DNA of 64,000 nt. Source: Crocinitomicaceae bacterium. GTDB lineage: Bacteria > Bacteroidota > Bacteroidia > Flavobacteriales_D > Crocinitomicaceae. Within the stretch, counting starts at the first letter, position 1; each line of letters starts with the position of its first letter. The stretch lies in the NCBI GenBank assembly GCA_016719925.1, contig JADJYC010000009.1:62001-126000 (forward strand), read 5' to 3'. A program made the translations under genes and the position numbers. Below are positions 48,983 to 58,079 of the stretch, piece by piece. The notes beneath the pieces are model-generated. The model ran no database searches and had not been told where the DNA came from. It saw only the letters and a list, made by a program, of their open reading frames with translations.

Positions 48983-51034
48983 ATGAAACTGTTTGTCAGT
49001 TTGTGGTATAGAGGTTTACTTTTCCTTTCTGTTTATTGGATTGGGAATCAGTATACCCATGCTCAATTAATTATCTCTCAATATTATGAAGGAGCTAGTA
49101 ACGACAAGTGTATCGAAATTTATAACACAACAAGCTCTGCTATTAATCTTACAGGGTATAATATCAAAATATACTCCAACGGTTCAACATCGGCTACAAC
49201 AATAAATTTATCTGGCACTATAAATGCATGTGCAACATTTGTTATATGTAATAGTAGTTATAATTCAGGAACTGTTGGATATACAGCAAACCAGACTTCT
49301 GGATCACTTTCTCACAACGGAGATGATGCTATTGGACTGTATAACGGAACCACTTTGCTGGATCTGATAGGTGATATCGGATGTGATCCGGGAACAGAAT
49401 GGACGGGTGTTTCGCCGGGGACTGAAGATGGTAATTTTGTTAGAAATGCCGGATATTGTGGAGGAATCACTGCTGATCCAACTGGAGCTTGTGGTGTCGG
49501 ATCATTTACTTCTTTCACTTCTGCTAATTGGACATCTTTTCCTTTAAGTGCAGGAACGGATTTAGGCTCTCATACTTCATCTTGTTGTGGTTGCTCTGGT
49601 CCGGTGGGACAACCAACTACAGAAACAACAGCTGATTCTTCAACGCCGTCATGCACATATGCTACCATCAGCTGGACAGCAAGTACAACCGCAGACAATG
49701 TGATCGTGGTAGTTTCAACCGGTGCAATTGGTTCAACACCAACAGATGGAACGGCTTATACCGCCAATGCAAATTACGGTAGCGGAGAAACAATTGGTGC
49801 AAATCAATATGTGGTTTACAATGGTTCCGGAACATCCGTAATCGTGACTGGTTTAACTCCCGGTACAACTTATAACTACGCCATTTTTGGTTATGATGGC
49901 GTTGCTGCTGATTGTGAAGAAAATTATCTGACCGGTGGAAATTTTGGATCGTTTACTACATTATCCGCCTGTGATGATGCTCAAATAACATCACTGATAG
50001 TTAATTCATGTAACGGCGTTGCTGAAGGAACAGATGAGTTAATTATTATTCAAAACGGTTCAGAGCCGGTTGATATTGATGATATGCTTCTGGAACTGCC
50101 AAACTCTGACTGGTGCAATAGCGGTTGTGGTTCAAATACGCTGGTGAATAATCCAACCTATGTTTCTGATTTGAACACCCAGGCCGGATGCAGCCCTGAT
50201 TTATTTGTTTACTCAAACCCCATTCCAGCCGGTGCAACGATCATGATTTTCACCGGTGATCCTCCTTCAACTGTTTTGGATTATTCTTCTAATTGCGGTG
50301 CTCCGGGTGCGCCCATCTATGTCATCTTTATGAATAATTCAAGCACCACTGGTAATTTTTTAAATGATGGCGCAGCAACAAAAATAATTGAAATAGATTT
50401 TGGCAATGGTCAGACAGACAGCGTTGCATACTATGCGGATGATGTAGATCAGAATGACGGCGGATCTGTCAATTATGATGATGCCGGTAATCCGACCTAT
50501 TATACTTCAACTAATTGCGTTTATCCTTTATCTGCCAGACTTGCTTATTTCACAGCTGAATTATCTGACAAAGATGTTTCCCTGAACTGGGCAACTTTTT
50601 CATATGATGAAATGGAATCATTTTTCATTCAGCGTTCTTATACCGGTGAAGATTTTCAATCCATTGGTGAAATACCTGTAAACGGAAATTCAGATCAGTT
50701 TGAAAAATTTAAATGGACAGATAAAAATATTCCTGATCAATCTCTTTTGTATTATCGTATCGGAATGAAATCATATGATCAGTCCTGGAATTATTCTGAA
50801 GTCAGAGTTGTTCATTCTCAATCTGATTTGATTCGTTATTATCAAAACCAAATCATTTTTATAATCGATCCTTTGGAATTGATTTCAGGTGAAGTTTTTA
50901 TTTATTCAGTCAATGGGGAATTGATCCAAACCGCTGACCTGAATGAGTCCCTGACACTTCCGTTTCATCACAAAGGAGTTTATTTTGTATCTGTTCCCGC
51001 TAAAAACCTGGTTGTAAAATTGGTCTGCTTCTGA
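48983..51034 (+). CDS. Secreted lamin-tail-domain protein with CTD-like end
   Basis: 683 residues. Signal peptide about 1-27 (ending THAQ). An LTD domain (about 28-190; LIISQYYEGASNDKCIEIYN, AINLTGYNIKIYSNGS, GDDAIGLYNGTTLLDLIG) is followed by a Cys-rich linker (SSCCGCSG), an FN3-like domain (about 215-330; YATISWTASTTADNVIVV, TGLTPGTTYNYAIFGYD), a second LTD-like region (about 333-500; NGVAEGTDELIIIQNGSEPV) and a C-terminal part (PLSARLAYFTAELSDKDVSLNW ... GVYFVSVPAKNLVVKLV) that resembles T9SS tails. It is very rich in Thr, Ser and Gly. Probably exported to the surface by T9SS; proteins of this kind often are nucleases or adhesins, but no nuclease motif is visible. Confidence 0.8.
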   Translation: MKLFVSLWYRGLLFLSVYWIGNQYTHAQLIISQYYEGASNDKCIEIYNTTSSAINLTGYNIKIYSNGSTSATTINLSGTINACATFVICNSSYNSGTVGYTANQTSGSLSHNGDDAIGLYNGTTLLDLIGDIGCDPGTEWTGVSPGTEDGNFVRNAGYCGGITADPTGACGVGSFTSFTSANWTSFPLSAGTDLGSHTSSCCGCSGPVGQPTTETTADSSTPSCTYATISWTASTTADNVIVVVSTGAIGSTPTDGTAYTANANYGSGETIGANQYVVYNGSGTSVIVTGLTPGTTYNYAIFGYDGVAADCEENYLTGGNFGSFTTLSACDDAQITSLIVNSCNGVAEGTDELIIIQNGSEPVDIDDMLLELPNSDWCNSGCGSNTLVNNPTYVSDLNTQAGCSPDLFVYSNPIPAGATIMIFTGDPPSTVLDYSSNCGAPGAPIYVIFMNNSSTTGNFLNDGAATKIIEIDFGNGQTDSVAYYADDVDQNDGGSVNYDDAGNPTYYTSTNCVYPLSARLAYFTAELSDKDVSLNWATFSYDEMESFFIQRSYTGEDFQSIGEIPVNGNSDQFEKFKWTDKNIPDQSLLYYRIGMKSYDQSWNYSEVRVVHSQSDLIRYYQNQIIFIIDPLELISGEVFIYSVNGELIQTADLNESLTLPFHHKGVYFVSVPAKNLVVKLVCF

Positions 51035-51114
51035 GGTTTTTCAACAAGTTATCATCAATATTTCTGTTTAAAAGTTAAAATCTTCAAACACTGGTCTGGC
51101 CCTCATCAAATGGC

Positions 51115-51122
51115 TATATTTG
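51115..51122 (+). promoter_or_regulatory. dnaB: Putative -7 box (TATATTTG) of dnaB
   Basis: Perfect TAnnTTTG match ending five bases before the ATG at 51128. A start at 51110 would lie upstream of the box, so 51128 is preferred; the transcript would be leaderless. Confidence 0.5.
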
Positions 51123-51127
51123 TGGAA

Positions 51128-52675
51128 ATGGAAGAAAATAAACCCATAAAACCCATAAACAGACGTACACTTCTTACTCAGACAGTTCAGGCTGTTTCTG
51201 AAATGGGTAAATTACCTCCGCAGGCTGTTGATATTGAAGAGGCTGTGCTGGGAGCCATGCTGCTTGAAAAAAATGCGGTGAATGATGCCATTGATATTCT
51301 TCAGCCGGAAAGTTTTTATAAAATAGAACACCAGAAAATTTTTGCTGTAATTCTTGATCTATTCGCAAGCTCTGAAAATATTGACATACTCAGTGTGACT
51401 GAAAAACTCAGGAAAAAAGGAGAACTTCAGCTGGTTGGCGGACCCGGATACATTGCCCGTCTGACAAATAAAATTGCGTCTGCAGCACACGTTGAATATC
51501 ACGCCAGAATAATTTCTGAAAAATTTATTTTGCGTTCATTGATTGAAGTTTCATCACATGTAATTAAAAATTCATACGATGAAACACAAGATGTTTTTAA
51601 CGTTTTGTCTGAAGCTGAAAGTGGACTGTTCCGCATAGCTGAAGGCAACCTGAAAAAAAGTTATCAGAACGTAAAAGATCTTGTGAGTCAGGCGGTCACT
51701 GAAATTGAAAAGGCAAGCGAAAACAAAGATGGTGTAAGTGGAGTTCCTTCCGGATTTACAGATTTGGACCGAATTACTTCCGGCTGGCAGCGTTCAGATA
51801 TGATTGTACTGGCTGCCCGTCCCGGTATGGGAAAAACAGCTTTTGTACTTTCAATGGCGCGCAATACCGCCGTTCAGTTTAATCAGGGTGTTGCTATTTT
51901 TCGCTGGAGATGTCAAGCGTTCAGTTAGTGAAACGTTTCATGGCAATGGAAACCGGAATTGCGTCTGAAAAATTGCGTAAAGGTTTTTCTGGTAAAGAAG
52001 ACTGGGATCAGTTACACTCAAGAATCAGCGCTTTGACAGAAGCTCCTATTTTTATTGATGATACACCTGCATTATCCATTTTCGAACTCCGCGCAAAATG
52101 CCGCCGGATGAAAATGCAGCATGATATACAGCTGGTGATTATCGATTATTTACAGTTGATGTCTGCCGGAACAAAAAGGTGGTAACCGTGAACAGGAAAT
52201 TTCTACTATTTCACGCTCCATCAAAGAAATTGCAAAAGAGTTAAATGTGCCTATCATTGCACTTTCTCAGCTGAGCCGTTCTGTTGAAACCAGAGGCGGA
52301 GACAAACGTCCGTTGCTTTCAGATTTGCGTGAATCAGGTGCCATTGAGCAGGATGCTGACATGGTTTGTTTTATCTATCGTCCGGAATATTACGGACTGA
52401 TTGAAGATGAAAATGGAATGCCGACAGAAGGAGTTGGCGAGATTATTGTAGCTAAACACCGGAACGGATCATTGGATACTGTCCGCTTAAAATTTATCAA
52501 GGAATTAACTAAATTTGATAACCTTGATTCATTTGATGCAGGACCGTACGGCGGTTTTAAAGCCAACAAGACATTTGATAAAGGCAATAATTCCGCAACC
52601 ATTACCGTTAGCAGTAAAATGAATGAAGAGGACGATGATTTCCTGAATAATTCAAACGATGAAGCACCTTTTTAA
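51128..52675 (+). CDS. dnaB: Replicative DNA helicase DnaB (two indels)
   Basis: About 515 residues after repair. N-terminal primase-interacting domain (about 30-130; PPQAVDIEEAVLGAMLLEKNA), then the RecA-like ring domain: Walker A ARPGMGKTAF (about 230), Walker B VIIDYLQLM, ALSQLSRSVETRGGDKRP and the DLRESGAIEQDADMV sensor. DnaB unwinds DNA at the fork as a hexamer and is essential. Fragments 51110-51928, 51910-52185 and 52247-52675 form one frame if the T5 at 51897-51901 is six (restoring AIFSLEMSSVQL) and the A5 at 52173-52177 is four (restoring AGTKGGNREQEIST). Breaks in an essential gene argue for sequencing error. The next gene overlaps the end. Confidence 0.92.
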
Positions 52676-53924
52676 AATAGCTGCGGTTTTCATTTTTCTG
52701 AGCGCATTCAGATCACAGGCATCTACTATTCTTGTTCCCATGGATGAAACACAAACGGAGCATTTGCGTGCTTATGGTGTTGCATACCGTACTCTGGAAA
52801 AGGGATTCATTATGGAGTGGTTACTGAATTATAAAGGAGGCAGTTTTCTTTTTCCGCATCAGGCATCTATTGAAGAAGATTTAATTCTTTCCAGAGTTGC
52901 GTATAAAATTCTGCCCGATATCAAAGTGCAGCAAATCAAATCTGAAATTGCACAACCTGAAGTCAACATGGAAGTGGTTCAGCTTGAAACGGCTCCAAAA
53001 ATTGCGGTGTATACTCCGGGTGGGAAACAACCCTGGGATGATGCTGTAACTATGGTGCTGACTTATGCAGAGATTCCGTATACAGAAATTTATGACTCTG
53101 CGGTTGTAAATGGAGTTTTACCGGAATATGACTGGTTGCATCTGCACCATGAAGATTTCACCGGACAATACGGAAAATTTTATCAGAATTATCACAATGC
53201 ACCCTGGTATCAGAAACAGGTGCGTGAATCAGAGGCTTCAGCAAAAGCACTCGGTTTTGCAAAAGTTTCCATCATGAAACTGGCGGTTGCAATTAAAATA
53301 AAAGAGTTTGTGGCTGGTGGCGGATTTCTTTTTACCATGTGCTCCGGAACGGACAGTTATGACATTGCACTATCTGCATATAACACGGACATTTGTGACA
53401 TCATTTATGATTACGATCCGCCTGAACCAAATTTTCAAAGCAAAATAGATTACTCTCAGGGATTTGCATTTTATAATTATACCATCGAAAAAAATCCGGT
53501 GGAATATGAGTATTCAGACATAGATGGTTCAGATGATCACAAAGGAATTCCTGAAGAGCAGGATAAATTTTTTCTGTTTGATTTTTCAGCCAAATGGGAC
53601 GTTGTTCCAACCATGTTGTGTCAGAACCACACCAAAGAAATAAATGGGTTTATGGGACAAACAACAGATTTCAGAACTGAATTTATCCGGTCTGATGTTT
53701 TAGTAATGGGTGATAATAAAGCACTTGGAACAGCCCGTTATATTCACGGTGAATTTGGTGAAGGCACCTGGACCTATTACGGGGGACATGATCCGGAAGA
53801 TTATCAGCATTTTGTCAATGATCCGCCAACCGACCTCAGTTTACATCCAACCTCACCAGGCTACAGATTGATTTTGAACAACATTCTTTTTCCGGCGGCT
53901 AAGAAGAAGAAAAGAAAAACTTAA
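52659..53924 (+). CDS. Bacteroidota 'asparagine synthetase B'-like protein, function unknown
   Basis: 421 residues; signal peptide 1-21 (MKHLFKIAAVFIFLSAFRSQA), so it is secreted. It matches the Bacteroidota proteins routinely labelled 'asparagine synthetase B': ILVPMDETQTEHLRAYG, LLNYKGGSF, PEVNMEVVQLETAPKIAVY, DWLHLHHEDFTGQYGKFY, AGGGFLFTMCSGTDSYDIAL, FGEGTWTYYGGHDPEDYQH. It has neither the N-terminal Cys2 glutaminase nor the PP-loop synthetase site, so the name is wrong. The AGGGFLF/MCS elements and YYGGHDPED look like a ThuA/GATase1-like fold. The gene overlaps dnaB by 17 bases, a neighbourhood I recall as conserved in the phylum. Confidence 0.8.
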   Translation: MKHLFKIAAVFIFLSAFRSQASTILVPMDETQTEHLRAYGVAYRTLEKGFIMEWLLNYKGGSFLFPHQASIEEDLILSRVAYKILPDIKVQQIKSEIAQPEVNMEVVQLETAPKIAVYTPGGKQPWDDAVTMVLTYAEIPYTEIYDSAVVNGVLPEYDWLHLHHEDFTGQYGKFYQNYHNAPWYQKQVRESEASAKALGFAKVSIMKLAVAIKIKEFVAGGGFLFTMCSGTDSYDIALSAYNTDICDIIYDYDPPEPNFQSKIDYSQGFAFYNYTIEKNPVEYEYSDIDGSDDHKGIPEEQDKFFLFDFSAKWDVVPTMLCQNHTKEINGFMGQTTDFRTEFIRSDVLVMGDNKALGTARYIHGEFGEGTWTYYGGHDPEDYQHFVNDPPTDLSLHPTSPGYRLILNNILFPAAKKKKRKT

Positions 53925-53947
53925 CTTCTGCTTCGCTCAGCTTGCGT

Positions 53948-54009
53948 CAAGGTCAATTAATTTGCTCAACCTGCAAGTGCGGCTTTTTGAAAAAGCAAGG
54001 CCAATTAAT
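53948..54009 (+). repeat. Imperfect 14-base direct repeat with small hairpin
   Basis: CAAGGTCAATTAAT at 53948-53961 and CAAGGCCAATTAAT at 53996-54009 match at 13 of 14 positions. A 7-bp inverted repeat (GCTTTTT/AAAAAGC, 53982-53996) abuts the second copy. It lies in the 196-base gap after the AsnB-like gene, which holds no credible gene. Confidence 0.4.
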
Positions 54010-54120
54010 ACTTCGTAACGCTAACATCATACTTCTGTCTTTTTTCAAAAAAAAAAATATTTCCAGACAACCATCCTTTTTCTCCGTTGTATCTAAGGCA
54101 AACAATGTAACTTTTGAATT

Positions 54121-55065
54121 ATGAAAAATCTGCTTTTAATTTCAATCATCGGAACGGGATTAGTTTTTACCGGATGTAAAAAAGATGAGGTTCCGCCTCC
54201 GGCACCAACCAGTAACTTGTCAAATGTATTTGATGACAATTTGGATGATGCAAAACAAGCTTTTACAATCAATGCTTCAACCTTCAATCAGTTTACCGGA
54301 GCAAATGGAGTAGTGGTAACAATTCCGGCAAACTCTTTTGAAGATGCCAGCGGAAATATTATTTCAGGCAATGTAAGCATGCAGCTAATTGAAATACTGG
54401 ATCAGTCTTCTATGATTTTAATGGGTATGCCAACAACATCCAGCGGAGACATTCTTGTTTCAGGCGGTCAAATGAATCTGACAGCAACACAAAATGGTAA
54501 TATCGTTTATCTGGCTGACAATGCATATGTTTCTGTGATGGTTCCTACAACACAATTTGATTACAGCATGCAGTTATTTGATGGTGTTGCACAAACAGAT
54601 GGAAGTGTAGACTGGATTTTATCTACAGATGATTCAAGTGGATTTTCTGATTCAGTAAGTTTCGTTCCTGATTCAACGGGCGGCGGATTTTTAGGCGGAT
54701 ATTACGGATTCAACTGGACAGATTCATCTCTTGGGTGGATTAACCTGGATTATTTCTATTACAGCGGCGCATCTCTCACGAATATGACTGTTGATCTTGC
54801 TGCAGATTATACTGCTTCTAACACAGCTGTATTTTTACATTTCTCAAATATCAATTCAATTGCTTCAGTGTTCAATAACGGGACTGATTTTGTGGCATAT
54901 GATGTTCCTGAAAACGAAGCGGTGACAATTGTATGTATTTCTGAAATCAGCGGACAATATTATTCAGCATTTGTTCCGGTAACTATTACAACTAATCTTG
55001 TGGTTCCGGTAACAATGAATGCAACTACGCTTGCTGATATTGAAACAGCTATCAACAATCTATAA
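54121..55065 (+). CDS. Lipoprotein with beta-sandwich repeats, function unknown
   Basis: 314 residues. Lipobox VFTGC (C19) followed by KKDEVPPPAP. The domain FTINASTFNQFTGANGVVVTIPANSFEDASGNII...QLIEILDQSSMILMGMPTTSSGDILVSGG (in two parts) is one I recall from many Bacteroidota lipoproteins, including proteins with OmpA or ZU5-like neighbours. The C-terminal half is beta-rich and aromatic (GGYYGFNWTDSSLGWINLDYF). No catalytic residues are evident; probably an outer-membrane lipoprotein. TAACTTTTG, one base longer than the usual -7 box, ends four bases before the ATG. A strong terminator follows. Confidence 0.78.
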   Translation: MKNLLLISIIGTGLVFTGCKKDEVPPPAPTSNLSNVFDDNLDDAKQAFTINASTFNQFTGANGVVVTIPANSFEDASGNIISGNVSMQLIEILDQSSMILMGMPTTSSGDILVSGGQMNLTATQNGNIVYLADNAYVSVMVPTTQFDYSMQLFDGVAQTDGSVDWILSTDDSSGFSDSVSFVPDSTGGGFLGGYYGFNWTDSSLGWINLDYFYYSGASLTNMTVDLAADYTASNTAVFLHFSNINSIASVFNNGTDFVAYDVPENEAVTIVCISEISGQYYSAFVPVTITTNLVVPVTMNATTLADIETAINNL

Positions 55066-55083
55066 TAAAATTAAGGTTAATAC

Positions 55084-55118
55084 AAACGGGGCTTCATACC
55101 AATGGAGCCCCGTTTTTT
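55084..55118 (+). terminator. Rho-independent terminator
   Basis: A 10-bp stem (AAACGGGGCT with AGCCCCGTTT), a 12-base loop and a T tract; it ends the lipoprotein transcript. Confidence 0.92.
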
Positions 55119-55227
55119 GTGTTCATACATCTCCTTAAACACTTGACTTTATTGAAAAATGAATGTCCTTCTGCACCATAATCTGAATAAGTATTATCTT
55201 TCCAGAAATTAAAAATATACATCAGTC

Positions 55228-57179
55228 ATGACTTTAGAAGAAATTCAGAATTTTAAAGGAAAATATCCGAAACAACTTTGGTATCTGTTTTTGATAGAAA
55301 TGTGGGAGCGATTTACGTTTTATGGAATGCGTGCATTGCTTGGACTGTACATTTCACATTTGATTTTGTCTGCCAATTACCAGCAGGCTGATCCGGTTAC
55401 CATGGCTGAGAATATTGCAAAGTATGAAGAAAAACATGAAGGTGAAAAAATAACGGAAGGACACCCACAATATTTTATTATTACTTCTCAGCAAAAAGAA
55501 AAGGATGCGGCAGAAGCTGTTGCAGCAAAAAGATACGGAATAATCAATGCGTTCATTTATATGATGGCCTTTATTGGCGGATTATTTGCTGATAAACTTT
55601 TCGGTTTCAGACGATCGATTTTCTGGGGAGGAATTCTCATGGCCATTGGAACATTCATTATGGCTGTACCCGGAAGTTTTTCTTTTTATCTGGGTGTTAG
55701 TATCCTGATTGTAGGTACTGGTTTTTTCAAACCAAATATTTCTACCATGGTTGGGGCATTATATAAAGATGGTGATCCAAGAAGAGATGCCGGATTCTCA
55801 CTTTTCTATTCCGGAATTAACATTGGTGCATTTTTAAGCGGTCTGACAATTGCGTTTATTGGAACAGCCTACAGTTGGTCACTTGGATTCAGTCTTGCCG
55901 GTATATGTATGTTGCTTGGTCTTGGGCTTTTTATTTTTACTCAAAAATCACTGGGACCAATTGGGTTGGCTCCTGATCCGGAAAAATTATCTAAACCTGT
56001 TGCAGGAATTCCGAGAGGTTGGTTATTCCATTTAGGTACGCTTTTATTTATACCGTTGTTTTTTGCATTGGTTTATTATCCGATGGAATTCAATATGACC
56101 GGACTTTTTGGAACGGTTAAAAATATTCACGTAGCTGATGGAGATGCTGCTCAATTTAAAGGATCGCTAATGCAGGATGACCTCGCTGTATCTGGTGCAA
56201 ATATTTATCTCTATGATGAGGAGAAAAATTTATTGCAGACTGCTACTTCAGATGCCACAGGAAGTTTCCAGTTAACCGGAATTAATACAGAAGTTGCGCA
56301 ATACATTGTTACAGATGATACGTGTGCGGCTAATAAAATTGTTTATGCCGGAGAAAAAAATGCGACAAAAGAATTGACCATTATTCCAGGTGAATCATCT
56401 TATATTTTAGAGAACTACATGGTGCAGTTGGTTGACCTGATCTTTTTAATTGCAGCAATAATTACGATAGCATTCCTGTTCTTTGAAGTCAGAAAAGCAA
56501 CCAAAGAGGAATCCAAAAAGTTGATTGCCGCTGTGATTCTAATTTTCTTCTCAGTTATTTTCTGGTCGTTCTTTGAACAGGGCGGAGGTTCACTTAACTT
56601 CTTTGCCCTTGGTAACGTTGACAGTCATGGACTAAATATGACATCAGTTAACAACTCAGTTAACGCTCTTTGGGTAATTATTTTTGCTCCATTAGTTGGA
56701 TTGCTTTGGCTTGCTTTGGCAAAACGGAATAAGGAACCAAATACCGTGGTGAAATTCGGTTTGGGATTTGTTTTCCTTGGAGCAGGATTTTTGGTTTTCT
56801 ACCTGAGTAGGTTTTTGCAACACCTGAAGGATTCACACCACTTACTATGTTCTGTTTTGCTTATTTGGTTTTGACTATTGGTGAATTATGTTTATCACCA
56901 ATCGGATTATCGATGGTAACAAAATTATCACCAAAAAGATTATATGGTGTGATGATGGGAACCTGGTTTCTGGCTTCAGCTTACGGACAATACGGAGCAG
57001 GTTTGATTGGATCAGCACTTGCACAAAGTGAAGATGCCAGCAAAAACTTATCCAATATGGAAAAATTGAATCAATACACCAGTGGATATGAAATGATAGC
57101 ATACATTTCAATTGCAAGTGGAATTGTGCTGATACTAATTTCACCGCTCATCAGAAAATTGATGCAAGAGGTGAAATAA
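55228..57179 (+). CDS. POT/PTR2 peptide transporter with periplasmic domain insertion (one indel)
   Basis: About 650 residues after repair. Proton-coupled oligopeptide transporter of the inner membrane. Helix 1 has the E-x-x-E-R motif (EMWERFTFYG); also GGLFADKLFGFRRSI, GTGFFKPNISTMVGALY, DAGFSLFYSGINIGAF and FWSFFEQGG. After six helices come the two extra bacterial helices (HA GWLFHLGTLLFIPLFFALV, HB VDLIFLIAAIITIAFLFF), and between them sits an insert of about 95 residues (298-392) resembling a carboxypeptidase-regulatory/SdrD B-like beta sandwich (SGANIYLYDEEKNLLQTATS). The break is the T5 run at 56812-56816; six T restores FATPEGFTPLTMFCFAYLVL. Fragments 55228-56874 and 56847-57179. Confidence 0.88.
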
Positions 57180-57196
57180 TAAAATTAAAAAAAAGA

Positions 57197-57220
57197 AGTC
57201 CTGATTTCAGGACTCCTTTT
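57197..57220. terminator. Bidirectional terminator between convergent genes
   Basis: An 8-bp perfect stem (AGTCCTGA with TCAGGACT) with a 2-base loop, T residues after it on the plus strand (57217-57222) and A-rich sequence before it giving a T tract on the minus strand. Confidence 0.85.
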
Positions 57221-58026
57221 TTATTCAATTTCAATTTCTGCAAAAACAACTCAAGCGCTGCCCAGTATTCTTCACCATCAACCTGATCAGGCCATAAAGC
57301 ACGTGCGCCGTGATGTCCTTCTCCTTCAGGTGCAAAGACAATTTGATTTTCGGTGCGCTGTCTGCCTAAAACCAGTTCTCTCACGTAAGGCATTTCTTCT
57401 TTTGCGGCGGTAAAGAAAAATGGTTTTTCAAATTTGATCAGTTCAGAAGTCAAATCTGGTTTGGTTCCGTCATAGAAAAAATAATTTCCCGGACTGAAAG
57501 AAATAACTGCGGCAACATGTTCATTGGTCAGCGCATGAAAGATTACAAGTGTGGATGAATAAGAACTGCCAACTAAAACAACCGGACGCTGATATTTTTC
57601 ATATCCGTATTGAATTGCTGCAGCAATATCCTGATCAGCATCTAAAAATTCAGTGGGTTTATTTTGTTCAACTGCTCTCAGCCATGTTTCGTTAGGTTCA
57701 TTCGCTATTGGTCCTCCGCAGCGTAAATCTACTGCCAGACAATTATATCCTAACTTATTGAAACGTTCTGCAACTCCCGCATATTCAAATTTGCAGAAAC
57801 CGCGCTGGTGAAATAAAATCATCAGTGGAAATGAAGGATCAGCTTCATACAAATTGGCAGAAATGGTCAGTGAATCCAGAGATGGAAATTCTACTTTGGT
57901 AAAAGTTTTTTCTTCTGCAACAGCAGTTGAATCATTTCCGTCAGAAGAAATTGTATCTGATGTTTTGTCTGATCCGCAGCTCAGCATGAACATCAAGAAG
58001 GAAGAAAAGAAAATTTGATTTTTCAT
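57221..58026 (-). CDS. Lipoprotein alpha/beta-hydrolase (one suspected indel at the end)
   Basis: About 268 residues. Signal with lipobox (FMLSC, C17), then a Ser/Asp-rich linker. The alpha/beta-hydrolase core has ILFHQRGFCKFEYAGVAERF (oxyanion region), NCLAVDLRCGG, the nucleophile elbow VGSSYSSTLV and a late acid/His region APEGEGHHGARAL. Resembles dienelactone-hydrolase-like esterases; the substrate is unknown. As written, the frame reads through the terminator hairpin and stops at 57151, inside the convergent transporter gene. One more base at 57235-57237 would give the end QKIEIE and a TAA at 57221, directly before the terminator, which is far more natural. Confidence 0.78.
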
Positions 58027-58031
58027 AGGTC

Positions 58032-58063
58032 AAAAAAAAACGCCCCCAAACATGTTGGAGGCG
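58032..58063 (-). terminator. Rho-independent terminator of gcvT
   Basis: On the minus strand a 9-bp stem (CGCCTCCAA with TTGGGGGCG, one G-U), a short loop and nine T residues, located 17 bases after the gcvT stop and just before the hydrolase start codon. Confidence 0.9.
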
Positions 58064-58079
58064 CTGTGGTGTGAATTTA

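Noticed and set aside
51897..52177. Programmed frameshifting or an intein in dnaB
   Set aside because: The breaks are plain one-base run-length changes with no inserted sequence, slippery motif plus structure, or intein residues, and many unrelated genes show the same kind of break.
53942..54124. 60-codon open frame between the AsnB-like gene and the lipoprotein gene
   Set aside because: AT-rich gap with repeats and an A11 run; composition unlike neighbouring genes.
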